A DNA stretch of 7,848 nt from Bacteroidota bacterium (lineage in GTDB: Bacteria > Bacteroidota > Bacteroidia > Flavobacteriales > Flavobacteriaceae): assembly GCA_024280815.1 (NCBI GenBank), contig JAJRPL010000358.1, positions 1-7,848 of the forward strand, written 5' to 3'. The notes beneath the pieces are model-generated. The model saw nothing but the letters and a program-made list of their open reading frames with translations, ran no database searches and was not told where the DNA came from. Below, one piece after another: positions 5,788 to 7,848 of this stretch (position 1 is its first letter; every line of letters begins with the position of its first letter). Both the position numbers and the translations under genes were made by a program.

Positions 5788-7269
5788 TTATTTTAAGGTG
5801 TCATCAAAAATTACTCTTTTACGTTTGCCATTTTCTATATTTGGCGACATACCAATACTACCATAATTAGCAGACCAATGAAAATATTTATTACGTAGCA
5901 CCTTGATTAAAGGCTTATACTTTTTGTTTGTATAACTAAATGGTTCGCCATTATTAAAAACATAATCTGTAAGAATATTTTTTGTTGCCATTAGATAAGA
6001 GTCTCCCACAACCGGATATTTGTCTTCTATATCTCTATATAATATCTCAACTCTTTTCTCTTTAGTATATTTTGCCATAATATGTATCGGTATATAGCTA
6101 TATTTATTGCTAATTGTTCTAGTACCTATTAAACGTTGGTTAAACGAATAACTACCACTACCTACAAGTTCTGTTTTTAGCTCATGCTCTTTATACCAAC
6201 CTTGTTCTACTAAGCGTTTTTTCTCAATAATAGCCTCTTCAAAACTTACTGAGCCTGTTAAGTCTACTATTTCTTTTAATTGGTCTACATAACTACCTCC
6301 AATATCTGAATGTACTCCTGGAAATATTTTTTGTACGCCACTTTTTAAAGCAACAGATTTAATATTGGTGAGTTTAAAATTTGCACGATGTTCGTCTTCT
6401 GAGGCTATTTGAAAAACATTACGGGCTTGGGTTATACTGTCCATATGTAAATTACGCATGTTGTTTTCGTGTGATTGTGAAAAACCGACTGCAACAACAG
6501 TATCAAATAAACCTACAAAGCGTATACTTAGCATTTTTAATTCATCACTTTTATTTAAATGTTTGCCTAACAAACCATAATCTTGTTTAAATTTTACATA
6601 TTTACCCCCTCTAGAATTTTTCACATAATGAGTTGCCCCTTTTCTTTGGGTTATTTCATATACAAAATTACGTGCAGCGGCAGCCCCCCTGCTAAAACCA
6701 AAAGTATCTACTGTAATTTTATTGATTAAGGTGTCACCAATTTTGTCTTTAATTAAGTTTGCCGCTCTTCTACAAGCAATTTTTACTTTGGCTCTTACGC
6801 CAGTATGATTGAGTGCAAGCCCTTTTCCAAGCCTGCTATCTCCTTTTCCGTCTTGCGTACCTATACCTTCTATATATAATCGAATTTGTATTGAATTTTT
6901 ATCAATATCACCTTTAAAATAATAAGGCTCAGTTCTTGAAATGTTAGATTCATCATCAGTATAACTACCCCCTCGTTCTGCTAAACCAAAAAAATAGGTA
7001 TAGCTTTTGGCTGCATTAGCTTCTTGCGTTGATAATTTTTCGCCTTTTTGTTGTCTTTCGTAGGCTTTTCTAGCATTTATATTATAGCGGTTGTTACCTG
7101 TACCATCAAAAAAGACGCCTATATTTATATTTTTATATTCATCAAAAGTTAGCTCTTCGTATTCAGCATCTCCTGTATATACTTTAGCTGTTTTTACATT
7201 CACCCCTGTAAATGCATTTTTATTTACAGTAGTGCCTGCCGCTCTTGCTGTCAATTTTATTCCTGGCAT
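5788..7269 (-). CDS. DUF2235 / Tle1-like T6SS phospholipase effector
   Basis: This is a 493-residue alpha/beta hydrolase of the DUF2235 family. T6SS-linked members (Tle1) are phospholipases injected into rival cells. Visible motifs are FFDGTGNN at residues 53-60 (the DUF2235 signature), TFGFSRGAAAAR at 189-200 with candidate nucleophile Ser193 (codon 6693-6691), GLFDTVVAVG at 253-262 with candidate Asp256, and FPGVHSDIGGSY at 316-327. The C-terminal HWSANYG (464-470) offers a late histidine. Which Asp and His complete the triad cannot be settled by eye. There is no signal peptide, as expected for T6SS cargo. The start ATG lies 29 bp after the vgrG stop, in the usual place for cargo of that VgrG, and the next gene, a lipoprotein, follows after 3 bp. 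The reading frame is intact. The family is confident; phospholipase activity and anti-bacterial targeting are inferred from family and context. Confidence 0.88.
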   Translation of the reverse strand: MPGIKLTARAAGTTVNKNAFTGVNVKTAKVYTGDAEYEELTFDEYKNINIGVFFDGTGNNRYNINARKAYERQQKGEKLSTQEANAAKSYTYFFGLAERGGSYTDDESNISRTEPYYFKGDIDKNSIQIRLYIEGIGTQDGKGDSRLGKGLALNHTGVRAKVKIACRRAANLIKDKIGDTLINKITVDTFGFSRGAAAARNFVYEITQRKGATHYVKNSRGGKYVKFKQDYGLLGKHLNKSDELKMLSIRFVGLFDTVVAVGFSQSHENNMRNLHMDSITQARNVFQIASEDEHRANFKLTNIKSVALKSGVQKIFPGVHSDIGGSYVDQLKEIVDLTGSVSFEEAIIEKKRLVEQGWYKEHELKTELVGSGSYSFNQRLIGTRTISNKYSYIPIHIMAKYTKEKRVEILYRDIEDKYPVVGDSYLMATKNILTDYVFNNGEPFSYTNKKYKPLIKVLRNKYFHWSANYGSIGMSPNIENGKRKRVIFDDTLK

Positions 7270-7298
7270 AATTTTTATTGTTTTAATTAGATTATACC

Positions 7299-7848
7299 TT
7301 ATTCGGCAACTTCAACTGTATCTGAGCTTGCAATAATAATTTTACCACCTGCATTGGTGGTTATTTCTCCACTAACATCTCTAGTAATTTCTTGTGCTTC
7401 ACGTTTATAGGTAGCACTTATTACTTTTATCTCTTCACCAATCTGTTTGTCTTCATTTGTTGCCATAATTTTATAATCTTCGGTAATACTTTCGGTTTTA
7501 TTTTTACCTACCGTAATATCTAAATTTTCTTCTACATTAATTTGCATATTTTTAGAATTTAAGGTCATATTTTCTCCGGCTGAAATAGTAATATCATTAG
7601 TAGAAGTGTTAATATGTATCAAATTACTATTCATATCTTTTATAGTAATACTTTCAGCACCTTTAGTATCATTCAACTCAATTACATGCCCACTTCTGGT
7701 TTGTATCGCTTTAATATTATTTTTAGGGTCAGCAAAACCACTCTTCGCTGTTTTATTAAACCCAGCACTCAACACAAACGGTCGTTCTGCATTTGCCCCT
7801 TCAAAACCTACCAAAACCTCTTCGCCAATTTCAGGTATAAAATAAAAA
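7299..7848 (-). CDS. vgrG: VgrG-type T6SS spike protein, C-terminal part (5' end outside window)
   Basis: VgrG trimers form the tip of the T6SS needle and carry effectors directly or through a PAAR cap. The frame is open to the window edge. The first visible residues read FYFIPEIGEEVLVGFEG and then ERPFVLSAGFN, which matches the gp5-like OB-fold motif of VgrG (PxIGxEVLVxFxxGxxxRPxVxG). After that come IQTRSGHVIELNDTKGAESI and short repeated beta-strand units (ITIKDMNSNLIHI, ITISAGENMTL, MQINVEENLDI), typical of the VgrG beta-helix shaft. About 182 residues plus the stop are present. The gene ends at EVAE with no fused C-terminal toxin domain, so effectors are probably delivered by the separate proteins encoded downstream. 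An internal TTG at 7814 is not the start, because the OB-fold continues upstream of it. The family assignment is strong; the start and N-terminal half are not visible. Confidence 0.92.
   Translation of the reverse strand, partial: FYFIPEIGEEVLVGFEGANAERPFVLSAGFNKTAKSGFADPKNNIKAIQTRSGHVIELNDTKGAESITIKDMNSNLIHINTSTNDITISAGENMTLNSKNMQINVEENLDITVGKNKTESITEDYKIMATNEDKQIGEEIKVISATYKREAQEITRDVSGEITTNAGGKIIIASSDTVEVAE

Noticed and set aside
7283..7290. TATAAT-like string between vgrG and the DUF2235 gene as a promoter
   Set aside because: No matching upstream element is seen, Bacteroidota promoters use a different -7 motif, and the 29-bp gap fits read-through from vgrG.
7299..7814. TTG 7814 as the start of a short 171-residue gene
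   Set aside because: The VgrG OB-fold (FYFIPEIGEEV) continues in frame upstream to the window edge, so this is an internal Leu codon.

Overview
The window reads as the downstream half of a type VI secretion system (T6SS) effector operon from a member of the Bacteroidota, most likely a flavobacterium. The DNA is strongly AT-rich. Start sites lack clear Shine-Dalgarno sequences and have A-rich leaders instead. The gene set (a VgrG tip, a DUF2235/Tle1-like phospholipase, a DUF2931 lipoprotein, a DUF4280 PAAR-like protein and a metzincin-type effector) is typical of the Bacteroidota T6SS subtype iii. Every supported gene is on the minus strand, so transcription runs from position 7848 towards position 1. 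Spacings run from an 11-bp overlap to 29 bp, which fits a single operon whose promoter lies outside the window. I see no tRNA, rRNA, CRISPR array, insertion sequence or convincing terminator, and nothing coding in positions 1-124.

In order of transcription: the 3' end of vgrG (7848-7299) comes first. Module 1 follows: a Tle1-like lipase with a GFSRG nucleophile motif (7269-5788) and a DUF2931 lipoprotein likely to be its immunity protein (5784-4675). Then comes an unrecognised cytoplasmic protein, possibly an adaptor or chaperone (4664-3783), overlapping a DUF4280 PAAR-like spike protein (3793-3113). Module 2 is a metzincin-like zinc metalloprotease effector (3106-1162), which is broken, followed by two tandem paralogous lipoproteins (1155-571 and 546-125) that are likely immunity proteins.

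Module 2 holds the most unusual signals. The metalloprotease can be rebuilt as one 648-residue protein only by adding one A in each of two A-tracts and reading through one stop. That stop (TAA at 1767-1765) sits exactly where the catalytic glutamate of the HExxHxxxxxH zinc motif should be. The Met-turn (NYMDY) and a WQW-containing tail are preserved downstream in frame. The two lipoprotein paralogues each carry a (TA)n microsatellite at the same codons. In copy 1 the tract is in frame and the gene is intact. In copy 2 the frame is lost in the tract, and removing a single TA unit restores an alignment with copy 1. This suggests slipped-strand, phase-variable candidate immunity genes. A short copy of the effector's 3' tail lies between the two paralogues, a probable scar of duplication or effector displacement.
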